Shown here: positions 28,753 through 36,841 of the stretch, one piece after another
Layout: each line of letters begins with the position of its first letter
Position numbering within the stretch: position 1 is the first letter of the stretch
From: Nocardioides speluncae
Lineage (GTDB): Bacteria > Actinomycetota > Actinomycetes > Propionibacteriales > Nocardioidaceae
NCBI RefSeq assembly: GCF_003121585.1
Contig: NZ_QEOO01000036.1
Location: 310,001 to 374,000 of the forward strand
Direction of reading: 5' to 3'
Length of the DNA: 64,000 nt
Notes under the pieces: model-generated
What the model was told of the DNA's origin: nothing
Seen by the model: the letters and a program-made list of their open reading frames with translations, nothing else
Database searches by the model: none
Made by a program: the position numbers and the translations under genes

Positions 28753-29318
28753 TGACCGACCTGACCACCGAACGGATGGAGCTGCGGCTGCTGACCGCGG
28801 ATCGTGCCGAGTACGGCGAGCTGATGGCCGAGCTGGACGGCGATCCGGAGGTGATGCGGTTCATCACCGGTACGCCGACGCCGAGGGCCGACATCGTCGA
28901 CCGCGAGCTGCCGACGCTGCTCGCCCGGCAGGCGGCGTACCCAAAGCTCGGCCGGTGGTTCGCGTTCGGTCGCGAGGACGGCGCGTTCCTGGGCTGGTTC
29001 GAGCTGGCGCCGACGGTCCCGGAGGGCCGGGAGGGGGAGCAGCCGGCCGACGACGAGGCCGAGGTCGGCTACCGCCTGCTGCGCTCGGCGTGGGGGAGCG
29101 GCTACGCGACCGAGGGCACCCGTCGCGTGATCGCGCACGCCTTCGACACCGCCGGCCTGCGCCGGGTCTGGGCACAGACGATGGCGGTCAACCTGCCGTC
29201 CCGCGGCGTGATGGAGCGGGTCGGGATGACGCACCTCCGGACCTTCCACGTGCACTTCGACGACCCGCTGCCCGGCACCGAGCACGGCGAGGTCGAGTAC
29301 GAGCTGCTGCGGCCCTAG
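28752..29318 (+). CDS. GNAT acetyltransferase, RimJ/RimL type
   Basis: A 188-residue GNAT beginning TERMELRLLTADRAEYGEL, with the fold's EVGYRLLRSAWGSGYATEGTRRVIAHAF (motif A, acetyl-CoA pyrophosphate loop GSGYATE) and NLPSRGVMERVGMTHLRTF at the end. This is the subfamily that acetylates N-termini or small amines; the substrate is unknown. The start codon overlaps the previous stop (TGATG) and the 3' end overlaps the convergent reductase by four bases. Confidence 0.88.
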   Translation: MTDLTTERMELRLLTADRAEYGELMAELDGDPEVMRFITGTPTPRADIVDRELPTLLARQAAYPKLGRWFAFGREDGAFLGWFELAPTVPEGREGEQPADDEAEVGYRLLRSAWGSGYATEGTRRVIAHAFDTAGLRRVWAQTMAVNLPSRGVMERVGMTHLRTFHVHFDDPLPGTEHGEVEYELLRP

Positions 29319-30526
29319 GAGGCGGTGGCGAACTCCACCGCGTCCGCGAAGGCGCCGCGCTCGGCGATCCGGCGGCGGAACTTCATGATCTCGCGGGGCC
29401 GGTCGATGGTGAGCGCGCCGACGATCCGGTCGTCGCGCCGGTAGAGCGCGGTGAAGGCGTCGCCTGCCGTCGCCACGACCTGCACCTCGTCGGCGCGCGG
29501 GGTGCCGACGAACTGGATGCGCCGGCCGTACCAGTCGGACCAGAAGTAGGGGACCGGCGCCAGGGGAGTGGCACTCGCCGGGTCCAGGGCGTGCTTGGAC
29601 GCGGCCGCGCCCTGCTCGGCGGCGTTGGTCCAGTGCTCGAGCCGCATCAGCTCGTCGTCGAACAGCGGGTTGGCGACGTGGGCGACGTCTCCGGCGGCGT
29701 ACACACCGGGCAGCCCGGTCCACAGCGTCGCGTCGCAGACCACCCCGCGGTCGCGCTCGTGCAGCGGTACGCCGCTGCCCTCCAGCCATCCGGTGGCGGG
29801 CTGGACGCCGATGCCGACCACAACCAGGTCGGCCGGCAGCACCGACCCGTCGTCGAGCCGGACCCCGGTGACTCGGCCGCCGGACGACTCCACCGCGGAC
29901 ACACCGACGCCGAGCCGGAGATCGGTCCCGTTGGCGACGTGGAGGTCGGCGCAGACTGAGCCCACCTCGGCGCCGATGGACCGGACCAGCGGCAGGCCGA
30001 GCGACTCGACGACGTGCACGGAGAGCCCACGCTTGCGGGCCGCGGAGGCGACCTCGGACCCGATGAAGCCGGCGCCGATGACGACGGTCCTGGCGCCCGC
30101 GTCCAGAGCGTCGCGGATGGCGGTCGCGTCGTCGACGGTACGCAGATGGTGTACGCCGGCCACCCCGTCGGCGCCGGGCAGCCGGCGCGGGCTGGCGCCG
30201 GTGGCGATCACGGCTGCGTCGTACTCGAACTGCCGATCACCGACCGACACCAGCTGCTGCGCGGGGTAGAGCCCGTCGGCCGGAGCGCCCAGGACCAGGT
30301 CCACGCCGAGGTCGTCGCGCAGCTCCTGCTCGCTCCGGAACGGCGTGACCTCGGCCGCGTCGCCGCAGAGGAAGGCCTTGGACAGCGGGGGCCGGTCGTA
30401 CGGCAGGTGCTCCTCGGCCCCGATCAGCGTGATCGGCCCGGCGTAGCCGGTCCGGCGAGCCGCCTCGACGGCCCGCAGGCCCGCGAGCGAGGCGCCGACG
30501 ACGACGAGTCCGCCTGTGCCGGTCAC
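29315..30526 (-). CDS. FAD-dependent ferredoxin reductase
   Basis: The 403-residue flavoprotein has two dinucleotide folds: VVVGASLAGLRAVEA at the N-terminus for FAD and VVIGAGFIGSEVAS around residue 147 for NAD(P)H, plus VYAAGDVAHV and a reductase C-terminal domain. This matches reductases (putidaredoxin/rubredoxin reductase type) that feed ferredoxins of cytochrome P450 or Rieske oxygenase systems. The ferredoxin gene lies three bases upstream; the terminal oxygenase is not in the window nearby. Confidence 0.92.
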   Translation of the reverse strand: MTGTGGLVVVGASLAGLRAVEAARRTGYAGPITLIGAEEHLPYDRPPLSKAFLCGDAAEVTPFRSEQELRDDLGVDLVLGAPADGLYPAQQLVSVGDRQFEYDAAVIATGASPRRLPGADGVAGVHHLRTVDDATAIRDALDAGARTVVIGAGFIGSEVASAARKRGLSVHVVESLGLPLVRSIGAEVGSVCADLHVANGTDLRLGVGVSAVESSGGRVTGVRLDDGSVLPADLVVVGIGVQPATGWLEGSGVPLHERDRGVVCDATLWTGLPGVYAAGDVAHVANPLFDDELMRLEHWTNAAEQGAAASKHALDPASATPLAPVPYFWSDWYGRRIQFVGTPRADEVQVVATAGDAFTALYRRDDRIVGALTIDRPREIMKFRRRIAERGAFADAVEFATAS

Positions 30527-30529
30527 CGC

Positions 30530-30721
30530 TCAGTCCGCCAGTGAGAGCGCCAGCACCGGGCACGCGTCCACGGCGGCCGCGATGTCCTGGCGGTGGCTCT
30601 CGGCGGGCCGCTCGTCCAGGAGCTCGACGAACCCGTCCTCGCCCACCTCGAAGAACTCGTGGGCCATGGCTTCGCACATGCCCAGTCCCTCGCACTTGTC
30701 CCGATCGACCACGATCCGCAT
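30530..30721 (-). CDS. Small 3Fe-4S ferredoxin
   Basis: The 63-residue ferredoxin has Cys ligands in KCEGLGMCEAM and DACPVLAL, i.e. three cysteines in the pattern of the 3Fe-4S ferredoxins that serve cytochrome P450s. It is very acidic, as usual. AAGGAGGTC precedes the ATG. It is cotranscribed with the FAD reductase downstream, giving a complete NAD(P)H-reductase-ferredoxin chain. The promoter region contains a palindrome. Confidence 0.92.
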   Translation of the reverse strand: MRIVVDRDKCEGLGMCEAMAHEFFEVGEDGFVELLDERPAESHRQDIAAAVDACPVLALSLAD

Positions 30722-30739
30722 GTGACCTCCTTCACTAGG

Positions 30740-30764
30740 TTTACAAGTAGACCTGGTTTGTAAA
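30740..30764 (-). promoter_or_regulatory. Palindromic operator in the ferredoxin-reductase promoter
   Basis: TTTACAA (30740-30746) and TTGTAAA (30758-30764) form an inverted repeat with an 11-base spacer, an AT-rich island in GC-rich DNA. On the minus strand a TTGACG sequence lies just upstream of it and AAGGAGG just downstream, so the palindrome covers the probable -10 to -35 region. The size and spacing suit a TetR-family repressor dimer; no regulator gene is adjacent. Confidence 0.6.
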
Positions 30765-30799
30765 GCGACGTCAAGGGGGGAGTCCGGTCGTTGGGCGAC

Positions 30800-30805
30800 T
30801 ACGAT
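30800..30805 (+). promoter_or_regulatory. TACGAT -10 box, candidate leaderless promoter of rpe
   Basis: The TANNNT box ends 8 bases before the GTG of rpe, and no ribosome-binding site is present between them. Confidence 0.4.
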
Positions 30806-30813
30806 CGTGGTTC

Positions 30814-31467
30814 GTGGGCATCCAGATCACTCCGAGCATCCTCAACGCCGACCTCGCCTCGCTGAGTGCGGAGGTGGCGCGGATCGGCAGCGCCGACTGG
30901 GTGCACGTCGACGTCATGGACGGCCACTTCGTGCCGAACCTGACCCTCGGCGTACCCGTGATTGAGTCGCTGGCGAGATCGACCGACCTGCCGCTGGACG
31001 CGCATCTGATGATCGACGACCCAGACCGCTGGGCGCCGGCGTACGTCGAGGCCGGCTGTGGCTCGGTCACCTTCCACGTCGAGGCGGCCAAGGCGCCGAT
31101 CCGGCTGGCGCGCGAGATCCGGGCCAAGGGGGCTCGGGCGTCGATGGCGCTCAAGCCCGCCACCCCGATCGACCCCTACGAGGATCTCCTGGCCGAGCTG
31201 GACATGGTGCTGATCATGACCGTCGAGCCCGGCTTCGGCGGCCAGAAGTTCCTCGATCTGTGCCTGCCCAAGATCCGGCGCGCTCGGGAGCTGATGGACA
31301 AGCACGGCGTGGAGACCTGGCTCCAGGTCGACGGTGGCGTCTCGCTGGAGACCATCGAGCGCTGCGCCGAAGCCGGCGCGGACGTGTTCGTGGCCGGGTC
31401 CGCGGTGTACGCCGCCGACGACCCGGACCGGATGGTCGCCGAGCTGCGGGCCCGCGCCGAAGGCTGA
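30814..31467 (+). CDS. rpe: Ribulose-phosphate 3-epimerase
   Basis: The 217-residue TIM-barrel enzyme interconverts ribulose 5-phosphate and xylulose 5-phosphate in the pentose phosphate pathway, which supplies precursors of the riboflavin and histidine genes downstream. Motifs are PSILNADL, HVDVMDGHFVPN (metal His and Asp), EPGFGGQKF and VDGGV. GTG at 30814 is chosen because it gives the standard N-terminus; there is no upstream ribosome-binding site. Confidence 0.97.
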   Translation: MGIQITPSILNADLASLSAEVARIGSADWVHVDVMDGHFVPNLTLGVPVIESLARSTDLPLDAHLMIDDPDRWAPAYVEAGCGSVTFHVEAAKAPIRLAREIRAKGARASMALKPATPIDPYEDLLAELDMVLIMTVEPGFGGQKFLDLCLPKIRRARELMDKHGVETWLQVDGGVSLETIERCAEAGADVFVAGSAVYAADDPDRMVAELRARAEG

Positions 31468-31475
31468 GCCGGACG

Positions 31476-31879
31476 ATGCCGAAGGCCCGGGTCGAGGACG
31501 TGCACGCGGCGGCCCGGGCGATGCCGCACGTCACCCAGTGGGGCGACGACGAGCGCCCGGTCTACCAGGTCGGCAGCAAGTCCTTCGTGTTCTTCCGTAC
31601 GCCGCGGCTGGACGCATCCGATCCCGACACCGGCGAGCGGTACGCCGACGTCATCGTGATCTGGGTGGCGATGAGGGGGACAAGCAGGCCCTGGTCCAAG
31701 ACGAGGACTCGCCGTTCTTCACCACGCCGCACTTCGACGGCCACCGGTCGGTGCTGGTGCGCGCCTCGCGGCTGGGTGAGGTGGACCGCGACGAGCTGGT
31801 CGAGCTGATCCAGGAAGCCTGGCTCTCACAGACCTCCAAGCGGCGCGCCAACGCCTGGCTGGCAACCCGCGGCGGCTAG
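31476..31879 (+). pseudogene. MmcQ/YjbR family gene broken by a one-base deletion
   Basis: The frame from ATG 31476 reads MPKARVEDVHAAARAMPHVTQWGDDERPVYQVG and VIVIWVA, then diverges. A frame one base off continues EGDKQALVQDEDSPFFTTPHFDGHRSVLVRASRLGEVDRDELVELI to the stop at 31879. Adding one C near 31669 restores WVADEGDKQAL, exactly the family sequence and parallel to the intact copy at 20381-20800. So this is a recent one-base deletion or a sequencing error. It starts nine bases after rpe. Confidence 0.85.
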
Positions 31880-32487
31880 GCCGGCATCCGCTCGCGAAGT
31901 GTCGGTACGCCGTCGCCGCTGAGCTCGTCGAGCACCACGGGCCGGCCGACCATCGCCAGCGCCAGTGCCTCACCCGGGCCGCGCACCTCCGGGCCCTCGC
32001 CGCCGGCCCAGTCCAGGTCGGTGGCCACGAACCGCAGCCCCTGGGTGTACTGCTTCGGCCGCGCGAACGGGTCCGGCTTCTCCAGCACCGCCACCAATTG
32101 CTCCTCAGGGACGTGGCGCAGCCTGCCGAGCGGGCGCCGGATGTCCTGCTGGTGGACGAGCACGTCGGCCAGCGTGGAGCCCGGCGCGACCCGGCTGAAG
32201 ATCCCGCCGCCGATTGACGCCTCCAGCCGGTCGACCAGCCGAGCGGGCGGCGTCCTCCGCTCCCGGTCGACCAAGGCGCCGTTGATGGCCTCGACCGATC
32301 CGCGCGCCCGCCAGATCGCGCCGACGTACGCCGGGACCGAGGTGGCGTCGTACAGCAGGTGCGCGACCACGTCGCGCACCCGCCAGCCGGCACACAGCGA
32401 CGGCGTCTCCCACTCCTCGTCGGTCAGGGCGCGTAGGAATCCCACGAGCTCTCGACGCTCGGCGGCGATCAGCGATCGGATGTCCAT
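31876..32487 (-). CDS. DinB-fold maleylpyruvate isomerase family protein
   Basis: The 203-residue protein begins MDIRSLIAAERRELVGFLRALTDEEWETPSLCAGWRVRDVVAHLL, the N-terminal pattern of mycothiol-dependent maleylpyruvate isomerase family (TIGR03083-like) proteins, with His in VVAHLL and in VLVHQQDIRRPLG as probable metal ligands. These use mycothiol or act as small metalloenzymes of unknown substrate. ATG at 32487 is preferred over a GTG further upstream because it matches the family N-terminus. Confidence 0.85.
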   Translation of the reverse strand: MDIRSLIAAERRELVGFLRALTDEEWETPSLCAGWRVRDVVAHLLYDATSVPAYVGAIWRARGSVEAINGALVDRERRTPPARLVDRLEASIGGGIFSRVAPGSTLADVLVHQQDIRRPLGRLRHVPEEQLVAVLEKPDPFARPKQYTQGLRFVATDLDWAGGEGPEVRGPGEALALAMVGRPVVLDELSGDGVPTLRERMPA

Positions 32488-32560
32488 GTCCAGCGAGCGT
32501 AGTGACGAGGCACGTCCGGGTCTGCCGCCCACGGGCGGAAGCAGACCTCCGCCTGGAGGA

Positions 32561-32980
32561 CTAGGCGACCGCGACCGCCTCGATCTCCAGCAGCCAGTCC
32601 TCGCTGTAGATGTCGCAGATGATGATCGTCAGCGCCGGGGTGTGGTCGCCGAGAACCTCGGCGCGGATCAGGCTGTTGGCTGCTCGGTGGCTGCGGCTCG
32701 CGAGGTACGTCGTGACCTTGGCGAGGTTCTCCGCACCCATGCCGGCCTCGGCCAGGACGGCGAGCACGTTGCGCCAGGTCAGCCGGCACTGCTCGGCGAA
32801 GTCCGCCGGGACCTGGCCGTCCGCGTCGGCCCACGGGACCTGGCCGCTGACGAAGACCATCCGGGAGGCGCCCTCGACGAGGGTGCCGTGCGTGTAGTTG
32901 CCGGTCGCTTCCGGCAGTGCGGTCGGGTTGAGTGGCTGGATCACGATCGGCACCGTACCGGCTTGCGTGATCGGCATCAC
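32561..32980 (-). CDS. RidA family protein
   Basis: A 139-residue RidA/YjgF/UK114 family member: ATGNYTHGTLVEGASRMVFVSGQVPWADADGQVP, TWRNVLAVLAEAGMGAENLAKVTTYL and a conserved strand late in the protein. RidA proteins hydrolyse reactive enamine/imine intermediates such as 2-aminoacrylate. The catalytic Arg of classic RidA (usually in CxR near the end: xxVRVEVE) is not obvious here, so it may belong to an Rid subgroup with another role. It is divergent from the riboflavin operon. Confidence 0.85.
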   Translation of the reverse strand: MMPITQAGTVPIVIQPLNPTALPEATGNYTHGTLVEGASRMVFVSGQVPWADADGQVPADFAEQCRLTWRNVLAVLAEAGMGAENLAKVTTYLASRSHRAANSLIRAEVLGDHTPALTIIICDIYSEDWLLEIEAVAVA

Positions 32981-33033
32981 TCGGGTTTGTAACAGCCGCT
33001 GTGGCAGACTTCGAGATGACGAGTTTTCAACTC

Positions 33034-33178
33034 GCGTGCTCTGGGGTCGGTGTAATTCCGAGCCGGCGGTGAACTGAGCCGAAGCGCTCAGCAGTCCGCG
33101 ACCCGGTCACAGCCAGTGACCGGTTGACCAGGTGAGAATCCTGGACCGACGGTGAAAGTCCGGATGGGAAGCGCACGC
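33034..33178 (+). ncRNA. FMN riboswitch (RFN element)
   Basis: The leader of ribD shows the RFN consensus: GGGGTCGGTGTAATTCCGA then GCCGGCGGT near the 5' side, and GACCGACGGTGAAAGTCC then GGATGGGAAGC near the 3' side. The closing helix P1 is GCGTGC (33034-33039) with GCACGC (33173-33178). Inner arms such as CCGGTCAC...GTGACCGG and CCAGG...CCTGG are visible. FMN binding is known to shut off riboflavin genes. Downstream hairpins suggest control of translation. Confidence 0.95.
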
Positions 33179-33198
33179 AGGTGGTGACGCTCGACGTC

Positions 33199-33276
33199 GT
33201 ACGCCGTGACTCGGCGTACGCGTTCTGCGTCCTCCACCGTCCTGCCCCGGAGTCCGCGACCGGACCGGAGGGGCAG
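33199..33276 (+). promoter_or_regulatory. Expression platform: hairpins sequestering the ribD ribosome-binding site
   Basis: After the aptamer there is an 8-bp hairpin (GTACGCCG 33199-33206 with CGGCGTAC 33212-33219). A second hairpin at 33242-33276 pairs CTGCCCC with GGGGCAG and GTCCG with CGGAC. The second one buries the ribosome-binding site GGAGGGG (33267-33273) directly before the ATG at 33277. No T-run is present, which points to translational rather than transcriptional switching. Confidence 0.7.
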
Positions 33277-34311
33277 ATGGCAGCAACCGAAGCCGAGCGC
33301 CGTGCGATGCGGCGCGCGCTCGAGATCGCCCGCACTCCCGGCGTACCCCTCGGCCCCAACCCGCGAGTTGGCTGCGTCCTGCTCGCCGAGGACGGCAGCG
33401 AGGTCGCCGAGGGTTTCCACCGCGGCGCCGGCACGCCGCACGCCGAGGCCGCCGCCCTCGCGGAGGCCGGCGAGGCGGCGCGCGGCACCACCGCGGTCGT
33501 CACCCTCGAACCCTGCAACCACACCGGCCGCACCGGCCCATGTGCGCAGGCCCTGATCGACGCCGGGGTACGCCGCGTGGTCTTCGCCCAGCCCGACCCG
33601 AACCCGGTCGCCGCCGGGGGAGCGGAGACCCTTCGCGCGGCTGGCATCGAGGTGGAGGCCGACGTCCTGCTCGACGAGGCCCGCGCGGTCAACAGGGCCT
33701 GGACGTTCGCGGTCGAGCACGGCCGGCCGTTCGTGACCTGGAAGTTCGCGACCACGCTCGACGGCCGCAGCGCCGCCGTCGACGGCAGCTCGCGGTGGGT
33801 ATCGAGCAAGGCCGCGCGCCTGGACACGCACCGGCTGCGCGGCCTCTGCGACGTGATGCTGGTCGGCACCAACACCGTCGAGGTGGACGACCCGGAGCTG
33901 ACCGTCCGCGACGAGGTCGACGAGCCGGTCGAGCACCAGCCGCTGCGAGCGGTGATGGGGCTGCGCGACCTGCCGATCACCAAGCGGGTCTTCAACCGCC
34001 GCGCCGAGACCGTGCACCTGCGCACCCGCGACCCGCACGAGGCGCTGGCCGAGCTGTTCGCCCAGGACCGCCAGCACGTCTTCCTCGAAGGCGGCCCCAC
34101 CCTCGGCGGGGTCTTCCTGCAGGCGGGCCTGGTCGACGAGGTCGTCGCCTACGTCGCGCCGATGCTGCTCGGCGCGGGGCGCAACGCGGTCGGCGTACTG
34201 GGCATAGCCAGCATCGCCCATGCGTTGCACCTCCCTGTCACCGACGTGACGGTCCTGGAGGGCCACGACGGCGAGGACACCAACGTCCGGATCACGATGA
34301 GAGGCAACTGA
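33277..34311 (+). CDS. ribD: Bifunctional diaminohydroxyphosphoribosylaminopyrimidine deaminase / reductase
   Basis: The 344-residue RibD carries out the second and third steps of riboflavin synthesis. The N-terminal deaminase has PHAEAAAL and LEPCNHTGRTGPCAQALI as zinc site; the C-terminal reductase starts about residue 147 (TWKFATTLDGRSAAVDGSSRWVSS). ATG at 33277 is chosen because GGAGGGG lies just before it and the protein then begins at the family's normal N-terminus; an open frame back to 33181 merely covers the riboswitch's expression platform. Confidence 0.96.
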   Translation: MAATEAERRAMRRALEIARTPGVPLGPNPRVGCVLLAEDGSEVAEGFHRGAGTPHAEAAALAEAGEAARGTTAVVTLEPCNHTGRTGPCAQALIDAGVRRVVFAQPDPNPVAAGGAETLRAAGIEVEADVLLDEARAVNRAWTFAVEHGRPFVTWKFATTLDGRSAAVDGSSRWVSSKAARLDTHRLRGLCDVMLVGTNTVEVDDPELTVRDEVDEPVEHQPLRAVMGLRDLPITKRVFNRRAETVHLRTRDPHEALAELFAQDRQHVFLEGGPTLGGVFLQAGLVDEVVAYVAPMLLGAGRNAVGVLGIASIAHALHLPVTDVTVLEGHDGEDTNVRITMRGN

Positions 34312-34312
34312 C

Positions 34313-34918
34313 ATGTTCACCGGAATCGTCGAAGAGCTCGGCACCGTCGAGAAGGTCGAGGACCAGGGCGACGCGATCCGGCTCACGGTCCGCGCCGCGA
34401 CCGTGCTGGAGGACGCCCATCTCGGCGACTCGATCAGCGTGAACGGCTGCTGCCTGACCGTGGCGGACCGGGACGGCGACCTGTGGACCGCCGACGTCAT
34501 GCAGGAGACGCTCGACAAGACCTCGCTGTACGGCGTACAGCCGGGGGACCGGGTCAACCTGGAGCGTGCGGTCACCGCCGACAAGCGTCTGGGCGGCCAC
34601 ATCGTCCAGGGCCATGTCGACACCGTCGGGACGATCAAGTCGAGAACGCCCAGCGAGCACTGGGAGGTCGTGGAGATCGCGATGCCGCCCGAGCTCGGTC
34701 GCTACCTGGTCGACAAGGGCTCGATCACCGTCGACGGGGTCAGCCTCACCGTGGTCGAGGCGGGCGCGGACAGCTTCACCGTGAGCCTGATCCCGGAGAC
34801 GCTCGCCCGCACCACGCTCGGCTTCCGGCAGCCCGGTGACCGGGTGAACCTCGAGGTCGACGTGATCGCGAAGCACGTGGAGAAACTGGTCAGCGCCTAC
34901 GTAAGGAACCCGGCATGA
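34313..34918 (+). CDS. ribE: Riboflavin synthase, alpha subunit
   Basis: The 201-residue enzyme dismutates two lumazines to riboflavin. It shows the invariant start MFTGIVEELG and two tandem lumazine-binding repeats (residues about 1-95 and 96-195), each with the VNGxxLTV/VDGVSLTV strand. It begins one base after the ribD stop and overlaps the following ribBA start by four bases (ATGA). Confidence 0.97.
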   Translation: MFTGIVEELGTVEKVEDQGDAIRLTVRAATVLEDAHLGDSISVNGCCLTVADRDGDLWTADVMQETLDKTSLYGVQPGDRVNLERAVTADKRLGGHIVQGHVDTVGTIKSRTPSEHWEVVEIAMPPELGRYLVDKGSITVDGVSLTVVEAGADSFTVSLIPETLARTTLGFRQPGDRVNLEVDVIAKHVEKLVSAYVRNPA

Positions 34919-36219
34919 GTGACCCTGCGACCGACCCTGCGACCAACCCTGCCACCGACAAGGTGAGACTCGACAGCGTCGAGCGGGCGATCGCGGACAT
35001 CGCGGCCGGCAAGGCGGTCGTGGTCGTCGACGACGAGGACCGCGAGAACGAGGGCGACATCATCTTCGCCGCCAGCAAGGCGACGCCGGACCTGATGGCG
35101 TTCACGATCCGGCACAGCAGTGGCGTGATCTGCGTACCGATGCCGGGCGACATGCTCGACCGGCTCGAGATCCCGCTGATGACCCCGCACAACAAGGACG
35201 CCTACCGCACGGCGTACACGATCTCGGTCGATGCCCGCGACGGCGTCTCCACCGGCATCAGCGCCGCCGACCGGGCGCACACAGTGCGTGTCCTTGCCGA
35301 CAGCGCCACCGAGCCGTGGGAGATCACCCGTCCGGGTCACGTCTTCCCGCTGCGCTACCGCGACGGCGGCGTGCTGGTACGCCGCGGCCACACCGAGGCG
35401 GCGGTCGACCTCGCCAAGCTGGCTGGGCTGACGCCGGCCGGCGTACTGGTCGAGGTGGTCAACGACGACGGCACCATGAAGCGGGCCAAGGAGCTGCGCG
35501 AGTTCGCCGACGAGCACGAACTGGCGATGATCTCGATCGAGGACCTGGTCCGCTACCGGCGCCGCCACGAGCGGCACGTCGAGCGGGTCGCCGAGACTCG
35601 GCTGCCGACCCGCTTCGGTGAGTTCACGGCGTACGGCTACCGGATCACCGTCGACGGCTCCGAGCACATCGCGCTGGTGTACGGCGACATCACCGACTCG
35701 GGTGACGGCGGAGAGCCGGTGCTGACCCGGGTGCACTCCGAGTGCCTCACCGGCGACGTCTTCGGCAGCCACCGCTGCGACTGCGGGCCGCAGCTGCACG
35801 AGGCCATGGAGCGGATCGTCAAGGAGGGCCGCGGCGTCGTGGTCTACCTGCGCGGGCACGAAGGCCGCGGGATCGGCCTGGTCGCCAAGCTGCAGGCCTA
35901 CCAGCTGCAGGACGGCGGCCGCGACACCGTCGACGCCAACCTCGACCTCGGCCTGCCGGCCGACGCCCGGCACTATGGCGCTGCCACTCAGGTGTTGCGC
36001 GACCTCGGTGTCGGCTCGGTGCGGCTGCTCACCAACAACCCGGCCAAGGTGGAGAACCTCGAGGACTTCGGCATCCCCGTGATCGAGCGGGTCGCGCTCA
36101 CCCCGCACCCGAACGACCACAACCTCGCCTACCTGCTGACCAAGCGGGACCGGATGGGCCACGACCTGCCCCACCTCGTGGAGGCCGACGCGACCGTTCT
36201 GGAAGGATCTGCCGAATGA
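34915..36219 (+). CDS. ribBA: Bifunctional DHBP synthase / GTP cyclohydrolase II
   Basis: The 434-residue protein supplies both precursors of riboflavin. The N-terminal DHBP synthase domain has VDDEDRENEGDIIFAA and RRGHTEAAVDLAKLAG. The C-terminal GTP cyclohydrolase II domain (from about residue 220) has the zinc site HSECLTGDVFGSHRCDCG and GHEGRGIGL. The first dozen residues contain a small tandem repeat (DPATDPATNPATD), encoded by repeated GACCCTGCGACC-like sequence. It overlaps both neighbours. Confidence 0.97.
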   Translation: MSDPATDPATNPATDKVRLDSVERAIADIAAGKAVVVVDDEDRENEGDIIFAASKATPDLMAFTIRHSSGVICVPMPGDMLDRLEIPLMTPHNKDAYRTAYTISVDARDGVSTGISAADRAHTVRVLADSATEPWEITRPGHVFPLRYRDGGVLVRRGHTEAAVDLAKLAGLTPAGVLVEVVNDDGTMKRAKELREFADEHELAMISIEDLVRYRRRHERHVERVAETRLPTRFGEFTAYGYRITVDGSEHIALVYGDITDSGDGGEPVLTRVHSECLTGDVFGSHRCDCGPQLHEAMERIVKEGRGVVVYLRGHEGRGIGLVAKLQAYQLQDGGRDTVDANLDLGLPADARHYGAATQVLRDLGVGSVRLLTNNPAKVENLEDFGIPVIERVALTPHPNDHNLAYLLTKRDRMGHDLPHLVEADATVLEGSAE

Positions 36220-36704
36220 GCGGAGCCGGAGCCCCCGACGAGAAGCCCATCGACTGTCACGACCTGCGGGTCGCGGTAGTGGCCGCGAGCTGGCACGAGC
36301 AGGTCATGGACGGCCTGATCGCCGGCGCGCAGGACGCCCTCAAGGCCTACCAGGTGGAGGCCCCGGTGGTGATCCGGGTGCCGGGCACGTTCGAGCTGCC
36401 GGTGGCCGCGGCCGCCTGCGCCGCGCAGGGGTACGACGCCGTCGTCGCGCTGGGCGTGGTGATCAGGGGCGGGACCCCGCACTTCGAGTACGTCTGCAAC
36501 GCCGCCACCGACGGGCTGGCCCGGGTCGCCCTCGACCACCAGGTGGCGATCGGCTTCGGCGTACTCACCTGTGACGACGAGCAGCAGGCACTCGACCGAG
36601 CCGGCCTGGCCGCCTCGAAGGAGGACAAGGGCTACGAGGCCACCGCCGCCGCCCTCCGCACCGCCCAGGTCCTCAAACGCATCAAGCGCGGCTACGACAG
36701 CTGA
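36216..36704 (+). CDS. ribH: 6,7-dimethyl-8-ribityllumazine synthase
   Basis: The 162-residue lumazine synthase combines DHBP with the pyrimidine made by RibD. Conserved: VAASWHEQVMDGL, VPGTFELPVAA, VIRGGTPHFEYV (catalytic His region) and GFGVLTCDDEQQALDRAG. The start overlaps the ribBA stop. The stop codon TGA is provided by the first unit of the palindromic repeat array, so the native 3' end may have been replaced; the protein ends RIKRGYDS, close to the usual end. Confidence 0.96.
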   Translation: MSGAGAPDEKPIDCHDLRVAVVAASWHEQVMDGLIAGAQDALKAYQVEAPVVIRVPGTFELPVAAAACAAQGYDAVVALGVVIRGGTPHFEYVCNAATDGLARVALDHQVAIGFGVLTCDDEQQALDRAGLAASKEDKGYEATAAALRTAQVLKRIKRGYDS

Positions 36705-36841
36705 CCCGGCTCGTCTTCACGCACAAACACGCTGACCCGGCCGGTGTTCACGCTCAGACACGTCGACCCGGCCCTTGTTGACGCGCAACTCGTCAACAAG
36801 GGCCGGGTCGGCGCTCTGTGAGTGTGAAGACGGGCCGGGTC
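36703..36841. repeat. Mirror-image palindromic repeat array, 5 arms
   Basis: Forward arms start at 36703, 36734 and 36765 (consensus GACCCGGCCCGTCTTCAC). The third pairs with GTCAACAAGGGCCGGGTC at 36792-36809 across a 9-base loop, and one more reverse arm lies at 36824-36841. Spacing is 31, 31, 27, 32 bases. The outer arms supply the TGA stops of ribH (plus) and of the acetyltransferase (minus). It lies between convergent genes. Confidence 0.9.
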
